A DNA stretch of 6,828 bases from Synergistaceae bacterium (GTDB lineage Bacteria; Synergistota; Synergistia; Synergistales; Aminobacteriaceae): positions 1 to 6,828 of the forward strand of contig JAAYJB010000114.1 in the NCBI GenBank assembly GCA_012523155.1, in the 5' to 3' direction. Below are positions 1-6,816 of the stretch, piece after piece (position 1 is the stretch's first letter; each line of letters starts with the position of its first letter). Both the position numbers and the translations under genes were made by a program. The notes below the pieces were generated by a model. That model was not told the origin of the DNA and made no database searches. It worked only from the letters and a program-made list of their open reading frames with translations.

Positions 1-1086
1 AACACCATGGGGACCTTCCTCGAGGCGACTGGTGCGGCGCCCTTCGGTACTGCGACCATGCTCTTCTGTGAAGCCGACAAGATGCGCCAGGCCCGGGACG
101 TAGGTGAGCGGGCGGTCCAGCTTGTCCGAGAAGGGATGACCTTCTCCGGGATCATGAGCGAAGCGTCCCTTGCCAACGGGATCAGGTATATTTCAGCGGC
201 GGGAGGCTCGACGAACGGGGTGCTTCATACTCTGGCCCTCGCGAAGGTGCTCGGGATTCCCCTGGATTTGAAGAAGTTTGACGAAATACAGTCATCCGTT
301 CCGGTGGTGGCGAAATTCAAGCCCTCTGCGGAGAAAAACATCAGCGACTACCACAGGGCCGGAGGCGTACCCGCCCTCCTCTCGATTATTCGTCCGCACC
401 TTGACCTCTCCGTCCCCCTCGCCATGGGAGGAACGCTCGGCGACGCCCTGGATGCTTTCCGTGGCCCCGTTGACAGGGATGTCATCCGTCCCCTCTCCGA
501 TCCCCTCCATCCGGCGGGGTGCTTTTCGATCCTGTCCGGGAACCTTGCCCCCAGGGGAGCCGTGGTGAAGAAGAGCGGCGTTGACCCGAAAATGTTCCGG
601 CACACGGGACCTGCCGTTGTTTTCAACTCCGAGGAGGAAGTGAAGGAATTCCTGCTGACCAAAAAGGTCGAGCCGGGCTCGGTGCTCGTGGTCCGGTATG
701 AAGGGCCGAAGGGAGGCCCGGGGATGAGAGAGCTGTCCATCCCGGCGGCCATGCTCGTGGGAATGGGGCTTCACACCTCCGTTGCCATGATAACGGACGG
801 ACGCTTCTCGGGCGCCACCCGGGGACCCTGCGTGGGGCACATCGCTCCCGAAGCCTGGGTCGGAGGTCCCATAGCCCTCGTTCAGGACGGGGACATCATC
901 GAGATCGACCTGGAGGAGAATTCCCTGACCCTCCGCGTGCCGGAGGAAGAGCTGGAAAAGCGGAGGAAGGAACTGAAGCGCCCGGAAAGAAAACTGGGAG
1001 GAGTGCTCTCGGCCTACCGCAGGGGAGTGGGATGTGCGTCCGAGGGGGCAATATGGCTCTTCCGGGACGATGAAGAAGAGAACTGA
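1..1086 (+). CDS. IlvD/Edd-family dehydratase, C-terminal part (5' end outside the window)
   Basis: This is a member of the dihydroxy-acid / sugar-acid dehydratase family, cytoplasmic Fe-S enzymes that remove water from 2,3-dihydroxy acids or aldonic acids to give 2-keto(-3-deoxy) acids. The reading frame is open from base 1 (Asn-Thr before the ATG at 7). That matches the family's 'TANTM' segment just after the third cluster cysteine, so the ATG at 7 is an internal Met and about 190-200 N-terminal residues are missing. Counting from that Met, visible motifs are GGSTN (66-70), [11 protein letters not shown] (178-188), [13 protein letters not shown] (230-242), TDGRFSG with the family's catalytic Ser (263-269) and GHIAPEA (277-283; GHVSPEA is usual). 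Stop is TGA. It is transcribed towards the transporter operon and has its own terminator. Family membership is certain. Whether it is biosynthetic DHAD (ilvD) or a sugar-acid dehydratase is not; the catabolic neighbours and diverged stretches such as '[11 protein letters not shown]' make me favour the latter. Confidence 0.93.
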   Translation, partial: NTMGTFLEATGAAPFGTATMLFCEADKMRQARDVGERAVQLVREGMTFSGIMSEASLANGIRYISAAGGSTNGVLHTLALAKVLGIPLDLKKFDEIQSSVPVVAKFKPSAEKNISDYHRAGGVPALLSIIRPHLDLSVPLAMGGTLGDALDAFRGPVDRDVIRPLSDPLHPAGCFSILSGNLAPRGAVVKKSGVDPKMFRHTGPAVVFNSEEEVKEFLLTKKVEPGSVLVVRYEGPKGGPGMRELSIPAAMLVGMGLHTSVAMITDGRFSGATRGPCVGHIAPEAWVGGPIALVQDGDIIEIDLEENSLTLRVPEEELEKRRKELKRPERKLGGVLSAYRRGVGCASEGAIWLFRDDEEEN

Positions 1087-1105
1087 CCGGCTGACCGGAA
1101 CGAGA

Positions 1106-1137
1106 CAGCCCCCGGAAAAGACCGGGGGCTGATTTTT
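1106..1137 (+). terminator. Intrinsic terminator of the dehydratase gene
   Basis: A perfect 10-bp stem pairs 1106-1115 (CAGCCCCCGG) with 1122-1131 (CCGGGGGCTG) around a 6-base loop, AAAAGA. Five T residues follow at 1133-1137. It starts 20 bases after the dehydratase TGA. In the other orientation the hairpin is followed by GTCTCGTTCC, which is not U-rich, so it looks like a one-way terminator for the + strand rather than a bidirectional one. Confidence 0.9.
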
Positions 1138-1155
1138 GCGGGCAATTCTGAAAAT

Positions 1156-2424
1156 CTAAAAGAGATTCCCCTCGCTGTTGAAGGAAAGCTCGTACGGCTC
1201 GCCTGCCACCGTAAGGTTGGTGTGCTGCGATGCATACGGCACCAGGTTTTCCGAGATTTCGATTTCCCCGAGGTGGACCGTGTTCTTTATTCTCACCATC
1301 CTCACAGCGGTGCGGTCCATAACGTTGCTCATCTTGATGGCTGCCTGTATGGCCTGGCGGTCGTTCTTCAGCACCATGGGAAGTTTTACGCTCATGGGTA
1401 CCGTTGACGTCAGCGCATTCGGATAGGTCTGCTCGAAATCAAATTTCTCGAAGGCCCTTTTCGTGGTTAGGTCCAGGATCCCGAGCCCGTTGGCATTCCC
1501 GCCGGACTTGTCGGTAACATCCAGTGCACCTACCCTTGTGATTTTCGGCCCTCCGGATGCGTAGGGGGTATGATAGCGGCCGACGATGTTCGTATCGAAG
1601 CCGGTTCCGCTGATGTCCTTCCCGATCTCGTCAAGGATGAGCACGTCGAGCTCGTCGAAAAATATTCTCGGGTAGAGACTCCACGCCTCTTTCAGCAGTT
1701 CCGGCTCCCGGGTCTCTATCATTTCCTTCCCCATCACTTCAAGCCTTGCAGTCTCGTGATAGGCGTTCTCCAGGATGGCCACGGCACAAAGGATATTTTT
1801 CTTTTCGATGGTCACCCGTGCGATGGCGGGAACCGTCTCCGCCATTTCCCCGAAGCCAAGCATGTGGGCGAAGTCGGCGCCTTTCTGCTTTCCCATGCCG
1901 ATAGTGATCATCTTCATCAGTCCGCTCTCGCACGGCCCACGGAAGGCCACGTGGGGCTTCACCCTGTTGATGACCACAATGGCGTCCGCTTCGTTCGCAT
2001 ACTTGTCCAGGTACACCGGGCGTCCGTTGGCGGATGTACCCAGCTGGACTGTGTCCATGGTGGCCCGTATGGGGGCTCCCACAAATTCCTCCGTAACTCC
2101 CATGCCGTTGAGGATATGGATCTGTCCCTCAGCCGTGGCCCCTCCGTGGCTTCCCATGGCCGGGAAGAGGAAAGGATCTCCGCCTGCGGCCCGGATCTCT
2201 TTCACGAGGACTTTCAGCATGAGGGCGATATCGGTGATCCCCCGGCTGCCGGCGGTCACAGCAACCTTCCAGCCTGGCCGGATCTTTGCCAGGTATCCGC
2301 TTTCCTTCAGTTGCCTGGAGAGCACTTCTTCAAGGTTTCCTACACGGGGCCGGTCGAAAGTCTGGCGAACCTTCACCATCCGGGGTATGGGGATCGGGTC
2401 GAGGAGCTGGTCAATAGCCGACAT
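1156..2424 (-). CDS. LarA-like (DUF2088) protein, putative nickel-pincer-dependent 2-hydroxyacid racemase/epimerase
   Basis: The product is a 422-residue soluble protein with the layout of the lactate racemase N-terminal domain. LarA enzymes invert the C2 hydroxyl of 2-hydroxy acids with a nickel-pincer nucleotide bound to a Lys and a His. Visible equivalents are GSRGI (59-63, the position of LarA's D-x-T-R motif), GSHGGATAEG (91-100, His93), NRVKPH (153-158, His158), Lys171 in SGLMKM, and His187 in GADFAHMLGF. The spacings resemble those I recall for Lactiplantibacillus LarA (His108, His174, Lys184, His200): His93 to His158 is 65 against 66, and Lys171 to His187 is 16 against 16. The His-to-Lys gap is 13 instead of 10. 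The frame extends 35 codons upstream into the dehydrogenase gene. I chose the ATG at 2424 because GGAAGGG lies six bases before it. It is last in the operon, 19 bases after the dehydrogenase. Enzymatic class is inference; the substrate is unknown. The family has also been annotated simply as DUF2088 or DUF362-like. Confidence 0.85.
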   Translation of the reverse strand: MSAIDQLLDPIPIPRMVKVRQTFDRPRVGNLEEVLSRQLKESGYLAKIRPGWKVAVTAGSRGITDIALMLKVLVKEIRAAGGDPFLFPAMGSHGGATAEGQIHILNGMGVTEEFVGAPIRATMDTVQLGTSANGRPVYLDKYANEADAIVVINRVKPHVAFRGPCESGLMKMITIGMGKQKGADFAHMLGFGEMAETVPAIARVTIEKKNILCAVAILENAYHETARLEVMGKEMIETREPELLKEAWSLYPRIFFDELDVLILDEIGKDISGTGFDTNIVGRYHTPYASGGPKITRVGALDVTDKSGGNANGLGILDLTTKRAFEKFDFEQTYPNALTSTVPMSVKLPMVLKNDRQAIQAAIKMSNVMDRTAVRMVRIKNTVHLGEIEISENLVPYASQHTNLTVAGEPYELSFNSEGNLF

Positions 2425-2430
2425 CTTTTT

Positions 2431-2437
2431 CCCTTCC
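2431..2437 (-). promoter_or_regulatory. Shine-Dalgarno that fixes the LarA-like start
   Basis: The minus strand reads GGAAGGG, then AAAAAG, then ATG at 2424. The site sits in the 19-base gap after the dehydrogenase TGA (2444-2446). This spacing rules out the longer in-frame start at 2529, which would lie inside the dehydrogenase coding sequence. Confidence 0.75.
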
Positions 2438-2443
2438 TTCGGA

Positions 2444-3541
2444 TCAGATTTTAAGGGCGACACGGAGGCAGTCATGGCTTGTGGCCGCCATGTTGAACCC
2501 GTCCTCCCATTTTTCCAGCGGGAACTCATGGGTCACCAGCGGGTCCAGTATGACCTTTCCCGTTCCCACAAGGTGGATGGCAGTCTTCCAGTCGTAGGGG
2601 ATCTGGGAAATCTCTCCCTTGACGTCGATCTCCTTGACGATGATTTTGTGGGTGTCCACGGGCGCGGTAATGCCGCCTCTGATGCCGCCGCCGGCCCAGA
2701 GGACCTTTCCGCCCTTCCGGACGATATCCAGGGATTCTGCGATGGGCTCAACGGCCCCCGAGTTCTCCAGGACGACATCCACACCGATGCCTCCCGTGAG
2801 TTCGGCGATACGCTTGCGGATGTCCTCCTTATCCACGTTGATCACTTCGTCGGCGCCCATCTTTTTGGCCATGGCGAGCCGGAAGGACGCATCCCTGTCT
2901 ACGCCGCTCATGAAAATCGGGCCCGCCCCTATGGCTCTGCACACCTGCATGAGCAGGATCCCCCTCGCTCCGGGTCCGAGTATGGCCACTGATTCCCCCG
3001 CACGGACTCCCATCCTGGAGACGATGCTGTGGACAGAGCCCGCGGTCGGTTCCATGAGGACCGCAGACTTCGGGTTAACATCTTCGGGGAGGACATGAAG
3101 CTGGAACTCCGGCCACACGGTGTATTTCGCAAAGCCTCCGCCTGTTACGTAGTGGGCTCTTCCGTCCATGGGCTTGAGGGTATTGCAGATGTTGAACCGG
3201 CCTTCAAGGCAGGCCGGGCAGTGTCCGCAGTAAAACGTCACGATTTCGCACACCACCCTGTCCCCCGGTTTCACCCGGGTGACTTTGGAACCGATCTCCC
3301 TGACCTTCGCCACGATTTCATGTCCCTGGACTACCTTCCGCTCAGGGTGCAGCACCTTGGCGGCTTCTTCCCTGCTTGCTCCCCACTTGTGGATGTCGCT
3401 GCCGCAGATGCCGCAGTATTCCACCTCAAGAAGAACATCGTGGGGTGCGTAGGGATTTTCTCCGAGCCTTGGAACAGGAACTTCTTCGAGTGCAACCACT
3501 CCATCCGGATTTGTAACCAGGCCGAGCATCGTCTTTTCCAT
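2444..3541 (-). CDS. Zinc-dependent medium-chain alcohol/polyol dehydrogenase (sorbitol/threonine dehydrogenase-like)
   Basis: This 365-residue cytoplasmic NAD(P)-dependent oxidoreductase of the zinc MDR superfamily oxidises a secondary alcohol to a ketone. Catalytic zinc ligands are visible as Cys46 in GICGSD, His74-Glu75 in QGHE, and Glu164 in LMEPTA. The structural zinc lobe is intact: Cys105, Cys108, Cys111 and Cys119. The Rossmann motif GPGARG spans 189-194, and an Asp at 215 in SGVDRD, near the end of the second strand, suggests NAD rather than NADP. The C-terminal part (PLVTHEFPLEKWEDGFN, 334-350) is typical of the family. The start ATG at 3541 is preceded by GGAAG eight bases upstream; an internal Met at residue 5 is less well placed. 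It lies 24 bases after tctA and 19 before the LarA-like gene, so it is co-transcribed. The family includes sugar-acid dehydrogenases such as L-galactonate and L-gulonate 5-dehydrogenase, but substrate cannot be read from sequence. Confidence 0.93.
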   Translation of the reverse strand: MEKTMLGLVTNPDGVVALEEVPVPRLGENPYAPHDVLLEVEYCGICGSDIHKWGASREEAAKVLHPERKVVQGHEIVAKVREIGSKVTRVKPGDRVVCEIVTFYCGHCPACLEGRFNICNTLKPMDGRAHYVTGGGFAKYTVWPEFQLHVLPEDVNPKSAVLMEPTAGSVHSIVSRMGVRAGESVAILGPGARGILLMQVCRAIGAGPIFMSGVDRDASFRLAMAKKMGADEVINVDKEDIRKRIAELTGGIGVDVVLENSGAVEPIAESLDIVRKGGKVLWAGGGIRGGITAPVDTHKIIVKEIDVKGEISQIPYDWKTAIHLVGTGKVILDPLVTHEFPLEKWEDGFNMAATSHDCLRVALKI

Positions 3542-3565
3542 GAGTGAGACTTCCTTCCTTCTGGT

Positions 3566-5074
3566 TTAATTTTTTTCCCGGGCTTTCTTCCGGGAGGCCT
3601 TCCAGTGCGAATATGCGGGCGTTGACTGGATCAGGGAGAAAAGCGCCAGTGCCAGGAGCACCGCAGAAATCGGGTTTTTCAGGAAAATCATCCATGACCC
3701 CTGGCTCATGAGGAGCGACTGGTGCAGGGTCACGTCAAGCATCCTTCCGAGGATCAGCCCTACCACAAGTGGCGGCACCGGGATCTTCAGCTTGTCCATG
3801 AAGTACCCCAGGATCCCGAAGGCGAACATGAGGCCGACCTCGAAAAGGTTGTTGTTGATGGCAAAGGAGCCTATAACACAGAGCACGACGATCGCCACCG
3901 AAAGGACTCTGTTGCTGATCCTGGTGACGAAAATGCACGCCTTCGTGAACGCTATCCCCTCGGCCAGCATGAAGAAGTTCGAGAGAAGAATGGCCCAGAG
4001 AAGGGTGTAGGTCACTCCCGCATATTCGGTCATCAGCGTGGGTCCCGGCATGATGCCGTGGATCATAAGTCCTCCCAGGAGAACTGCCGTTGAGGAGCTG
4101 CCGGGAATGCCCAGGGAAATAGTGGGAATAAGGGCTCCGCCGACCACGGCGTTGTTTGCCGCCTCGGGGGCAGCGATGCCGTAAGGGCTTCCCTTTCCGA
4201 AGGACTCCTTGTCATCGGAGAACCGCTTCGCCTCATTGTAGGCGAACCAGCATGCCGTGTCGCCGCCTGTCCCCGGGATTATGCCCGTGAAAACACCTAT
4301 GAGTCCGGAGCGTATGAACGTAGGGATCAGCGGCCGGATTTCCTTCCAGGGCAGCATGATCCTGTCCTTTATGGAACTGATCCGCTCCACAGCGCCTTCG
4401 TCTCTCTCGATGAGCCGTATTGCCTGGGGTATTGAGAAAAGGCCGATGAGTGCCACCGTAAAGGGGATCCCGGAAAAAAGGTTGATGTTCCCGAGGGTGA
4501 ACCGCGGAATGCCCGTAATGGAATCCATGCCGACGGTGGAAAAAAGAAGCCCCATGGCGCCTGCAAGGAGCCCTTTTATGGGCGAGCCCTGTGAAAGGGA
4601 GCCTATTATGGTCATGCCGAGGACAGCCACCGCGAAGAGTTCCACGGGGCCGAACATGACCGCAATGCCCCCGAGAACCGGGGCGATCGTGAGCAGAAAC
4701 AGGGTGCTTATGAGCCCCCCGACGAAGGAAGCCGTAAGGGAGATGCCGAGTGCCCTGCCGGCCTCTCCCCGCTGCGCCATGGGATATCCGTCCAGAATTG
4801 TTGCCGCTGCGGCAGGGGTGCCGGGGGTCCGGACAAGTATTGCAGCGATAGAGCCGCCGTACATGGCTCCCATGTAAATGGACGCCAGCATGCTGATGCC
4901 GGTTTCCGGGCGCATAACGAATGTTACGGGAACCAGCAGGGCTATGGCCATTGTGGCTGAAAGCCCCGGCATTGCTCCCACAACAAGTCCCAGTCCCGTG
5001 CCGGCGGCGACCGCAAGCATGTTGTACCCGGTAAAGACAGATGAGAGCCCGAGAAGAATATTATCTACGATCAT
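3566..5074 (-). CDS. tctA: TTT transporter large permease subunit, TctA family
   Basis: This is the large integral membrane subunit of a tripartite tricarboxylate transporter, a cation-driven secondary importer that takes its ligand from a periplasmic binding protein. The protein is about 502 residues, the usual TctA length, and hydrophobic throughout with roughly 10-12 membrane segments. Motifs (numbered from the ATG) include MPGLSAT (35-41), YMGAMYGGSIAAI (67-79), RTPGTPAAA (82-90), DGYPM (95-99), IPGTGGDTA (266-274), GIAAPEAANNAVVGG (299-313) and LGIPGSSSTAV (321-331). The PG-containing loops occur once in each half, consistent with the internal duplication known for this family. The ATG at 5074 fits the family N-terminus. 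A GTG at 5083 would add three residues. The only Shine-Dalgarno (AGAGG, 5087-5091) is 12 bases from the ATG and 3 from the GTG, so the start is ambiguous. It overlaps the end of tctB, suggesting translational coupling. The symbol denotes family; substrate need not be citrate. Confidence 0.96.
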   Translation of the reverse strand: MIVDNILLGLSSVFTGYNMLAVAAGTGLGLVVGAMPGLSATMAIALLVPVTFVMRPETGISMLASIYMGAMYGGSIAAILVRTPGTPAAAATILDGYPMAQRGEAGRALGISLTASFVGGLISTLFLLTIAPVLGGIAVMFGPVELFAVAVLGMTIIGSLSQGSPIKGLLAGAMGLLFSTVGMDSITGIPRFTLGNINLFSGIPFTVALIGLFSIPQAIRLIERDEGAVERISSIKDRIMLPWKEIRPLIPTFIRSGLIGVFTGIIPGTGGDTACWFAYNEAKRFSDDKESFGKGSPYGIAAPEAANNAVVGGALIPTISLGIPGSSSTAVLLGGLMIHGIMPGPTLMTEYAGVTYTLLWAILLSNFFMLAEGIAFTKACIFVTRISNRVLSVAIVVLCVIGSFAINNNLFEVGLMFAFGILGYFMDKLKIPVPPLVVGLILGRMLDVTLHQSLLMSQGSWMIFLKNPISAVLLALALFSLIQSTPAYSHWKASRKKAREKN

Positions 5075-5091
5075 GCTAAACACCAGCCTCT

Positions 5092-5562
5092 CTAGACTTC
5101 GAAGAACCGTTCCAGGAGTCCCATGGGAATGGGGAGCTTCAGGAACCAGACGAAGAGGAAGTAGATGAATACCGAAAAGCCGAGGCTGATGAGAATGGCC
5201 CTGACGAATCCGGCAGCCTTGAGATACAGGTATGAAACGACCATGAAAAGAGGCGTGGCGATAAAGTACCCGATGCGGGGAATAAGGTAAATGTACACTG
5301 CTATGGAAAGGGTGAACAGGATCACTCTCGGCACGTGGACTTTCTGCCGGGCGGAAGTGTCCCCGGCCGGCTCCCCTGTCCCGTTTTTCACATCCCTTAC
5401 CGACTGCAGCACCATTGCCCCCGAGAGGAGAAAAATCAGTCCCGCGACTATCTGGGGAAAAAGGGCCGCGCTGGAAGGCATGGTGGATCCTTTGAAATAG
5501 AAGTAGGCTCCGATAGTAACGGTAAAAGCGGCAAAGAGGGAATGCTTCAGTACGTGTTCCAA
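5092..5562 (-). CDS. tctB: TTT transporter small membrane subunit, TctB family (TTG start)
   Basis: This is the small, poorly conserved membrane subunit that pairs with TctA in TTT importers. From the TTG at 5562 the protein is 156 residues, a normal TctB length. It has hydrophobic segments at about 6-24, 34-54, 79-94, 98-114 and 117-141. A hydrophilic loop between segments two and three (about 55-78, VRDVKNGTGEPAGDTSARQK region) is typical. The 'SSAALFPQIVAGLIFLLSG' segment (30-48) and the C-terminal 'KLPIPMGLLE' (142-151) match family patterns. No ATG is available at a sensible place. The frame can be extended to a TTG near 5700, but that start would sit in the terminator hairpin and add basic, non-membrane sequence. 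A perfect AGGAGGT eight bases before the TTG settles the start. The stop codon is 17 bases before the tctA ATG. Confidence 0.9.
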   Translation of the reverse strand: MEHVLKHSLFAAFTVTIGAYFYFKGSTMPSSAALFPQIVAGLIFLLSGAMVLQSVRDVKNGTGEPAGDTSARQKVHVPRVILFTLSIAVYIYLIPRIGYFIATPLFMVVSYLYLKAAGFVRAILISLGFSVFIYFLFVWFLKLPIPMGLLERFFEV

Positions 5563-5569
5563 ATCAGTT

Positions 5570-5576
5570 ACCTCCT
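5570..5576 (-). promoter_or_regulatory. Strong Shine-Dalgarno that fixes the tctB TTG start
   Basis: The minus strand reads AGGAGGT, eight further bases (AACTGATT shifted by one from the coding frame), then TTG at 5562. It is the best Shine-Dalgarno in the operon together with that of tctC. It compensates for a weak initiation codon and is the main reason for calling a 156-residue rather than a 202-residue protein. Confidence 0.8.
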
Positions 5577-5624
5577 GTGGCTTTTTTCCCTGCCCGGGTA
5601 TTGCTTCGAGCCGGGGGAGAAGAA

Positions 5625-5661
5625 AAGGGGCGGTTCCGGCGGGATGCCGTGAGTGCCCCTT
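5625..5661 (-). other. Stem-loop in the tctC-tctB intergenic region
   Basis: A 7-bp perfect inverted repeat pairs 5625-5631 (AAGGGGC) with 5655-5661 (GCCCCTT). Inside it a second 4-bp stem pairs 5637-5640 with 5646-5649 around a five-base loop. No U-tract follows, so it is not a terminator. Lying just downstream of the terminator-like hairpin, it could stabilise the 5' end of a processed tctBA message. That role is inference. Confidence 0.4.
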
Positions 5662-5682
5662 GTGGCGACCGTAGCTGTTTGG

Positions 5683-5713
5683 AAAAAGGCGCCGCGGCAA
5701 TCAGCGCGGCGCC
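5683..5713 (-). terminator. Intra-operon intrinsic terminator/attenuator after tctC
   Basis: A perfect 9-bp GC stem pairs 5705-5713 with 5688-5696 (GGCGCCGCG / CGCGGCGCC) around an 8-base loop. On the minus strand it is followed at once by five T residues (5687-5683). It begins 20 bases after the tctC stop and lies upstream of tctB. As no obvious new promoter follows, it is best read as a leaky terminator or 3'-end stabiliser that lets the binding protein be made in excess of the membrane subunits. Confidence 0.8.
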
Positions 5714-5733
5714 TCCGAATCGGCGAAGAAAAA

Positions 5734-6711
5734 CTACTTCTTCTGATACTGGTCTTTGACTTCCTCCCATATCCCTTTGAATATGGTTTCCTGTTCTTCG
5801 AGCATCGCCTTGTATTCGTCCCCGAACTTCATGTCGATTATAGAAGCCCGGTCGTTGCATGCCTTCACGAATTCAGGCATCTCTGCCATTTTCCTGAATG
5901 CCTCAACGAGGGCTATTCTGGCCTCCCCGGGAATTCCCTTCGGTGCGCTGTAGCCCCGTGAAGAACCGGATACGACATTATGCCCAAGCTCTTTAAGAGT
6001 AGGAACATCGGGAAGCAGTTCGTAGCGTTCTTCTGCGAAAAGGGCGAGGGGAACGAGGTTCCCTGCCTTTATCTGGGGATAGGTGATTCCCAGGTTGTTG
6101 AAGCTCGCATCTATTTTTCCGCCCATTGCCGCCTGCCAGGAGGGACCGTCTCCCTCAAAGGGTATCATCTGGAATTTCAGGCCGGTGGCTTTTTCAACGA
6201 TAAGGGTTGTGAAGAAGTCATCTCCGCCCACACCGGAATTCCCGACGGTAATTTTTCCGGGGTTGTCCTTGACGGCCTGGAGAAAATCCTGCACGGTCTT
6301 GTAGGGGCTGTCCTTCCCCACCACGATGATACCGGGGTCAGTAACGACATTCGCAAGCGGTTCAAGTTCTGAAATATTGTAGGTGATCTCAGGGTTCATG
6401 ATGTAGTTCGTCTGAAGCATGGGCGTGTTGGTGATGCTGATCGTGTAGCCGTCTTTTTTCGAGGTCTTTGCAAGCTGGGTCCATGCGATGGCTCCAGTTG
6501 CTCCGGGAATGTACTGGTTAATGAATGACTGTCCGATGACTTTCTCAAGGTACGGCTGGGTCAGCTGCGCGAGGGTGTCGCTTCCGCCGCCCGGCTTGAA
6601 TCCCTGAAGAACGGTGATCTGCTTTGCCGGGTACGCGGCGAAAGCCGCACCTCCGACCATAACACAGGCAAGAACCACGAGAACCCCCATAACCCATTTC
6701 GATTTTCTCAT
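5734..6711 (-). CDS. tctC: TTT transporter periplasmic solute-binding protein, TctC/Bug family
   Basis: This is the extracytoplasmic binding protein that delivers a carboxylate ligand to the TctAB permease. It has 325 residues, the family's usual size. A Sec signal peptide is clear: basic n-region (Arg2, Lys3, Lys5), hydrophobic core to about residue 22, and AFA before Ala26 as the likely cleavage site. The mature start AYPAKQITV is the classic 'YPxKxI' opening. Family motifs follow: GFKPGGGSDT (37-46), IPGATGAIA (68-76), DGYT (87-90), TVGNSGVGGDD (155-165) and GYSAPKGIP (253-261). The ATG at 6711 has AAGGAGG ten bases upstream. It is the first gene of the operon in this window and is separated from tctB by a terminator-like hairpin. 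Bug proteins bind many different carboxylates, so ligand identity cannot be deduced; the neighbouring enzymes point to a hydroxy acid or sugar acid. Confidence 0.96.
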   Translation of the reverse strand: MRKSKWVMGVLVVLACVMVGGAAFAAYPAKQITVLQGFKPGGGSDTLAQLTQPYLEKVIGQSFINQYIPGATGAIAWTQLAKTSKKDGYTISITNTPMLQTNYIMNPEITYNISELEPLANVVTDPGIIVVGKDSPYKTVQDFLQAVKDNPGKITVGNSGVGGDDFFTTLIVEKATGLKFQMIPFEGDGPSWQAAMGGKIDASFNNLGITYPQIKAGNLVPLALFAEERYELLPDVPTLKELGHNVVSGSSRGYSAPKGIPGEARIALVEAFRKMAEMPEFVKACNDRASIIDMKFGDEYKAMLEEQETIFKGIWEEVKDQYQKK

Positions 6712-6816
6712 ATGCCATTTTCCTCCTTAGAAAGAGTTTTATGGATATTGCGGATCATTGAAGCCGATTGGAATCTTCCCTGTTTGAGCTTGATTCGGGT
6801 GTCTTTTGGTTTTTGA

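Noticed and set aside
7..9. ATG at 7 as the true dehydratase start
   Set aside because: The frame continues to base 1 and the preceding Asn-Thr match the conserved TANTM segment of the family. The N-terminal Fe-S cysteines must lie upstream.
292..840. Minus-strand open frames of 182 and 134 codons within the dehydratase
   Set aside because: They overlap fully with the motif-rich dehydratase frame and show no domain or ribosome site.
1083..1098. Perfect tandem duplication of CTGACCGG at the dehydratase stop codon
   Set aside because: Two 8-base copies only. It probably arose by slippage, has no effect on the reading frame because the first copy already carries the stop, and shows no sign of function.
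2425..2529. 35-residue N-terminal extension of the LarA-like protein
   Set aside because: It lies in the 3' part of the dehydrogenase gene and the short gap. The ATG at 2424 has its own well-spaced Shine-Dalgarno.
1570..2992. Long + strand open frames of 294 and 405 codons opposite the LarA-like and dehydrogenase genes
   Set aside because: They are antisense shadows of two clear family members. They have low-complexity Ser/Pro/Arg/His composition, no recognisable motif and cross the boundary between two real genes.
4257..5168. Plus-strand open frames of 206 and 96 codons opposite tctA
   Set aside because: The Pro/Ser/Met/Arg-rich translations mirror the Gly/Ala/Ile-rich permease on the other strand. 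They are shadows.
5563..5700. Longer N-terminus for TctB
   Set aside because: It would start inside the terminator hairpin, lacks a suitable ribosome site and adds polar sequence absent from the family. The AGGAGGT-TTG start is better.
6663..6711. Lipoprotein signal in TctC (Cys16 after Val-Leu-Ala)
   Set aside because: The residue before the small one is Leu, a poor lipobox fit, and a clean AFA-A signal peptidase I site follows. A soluble periplasmic protein is more likely.
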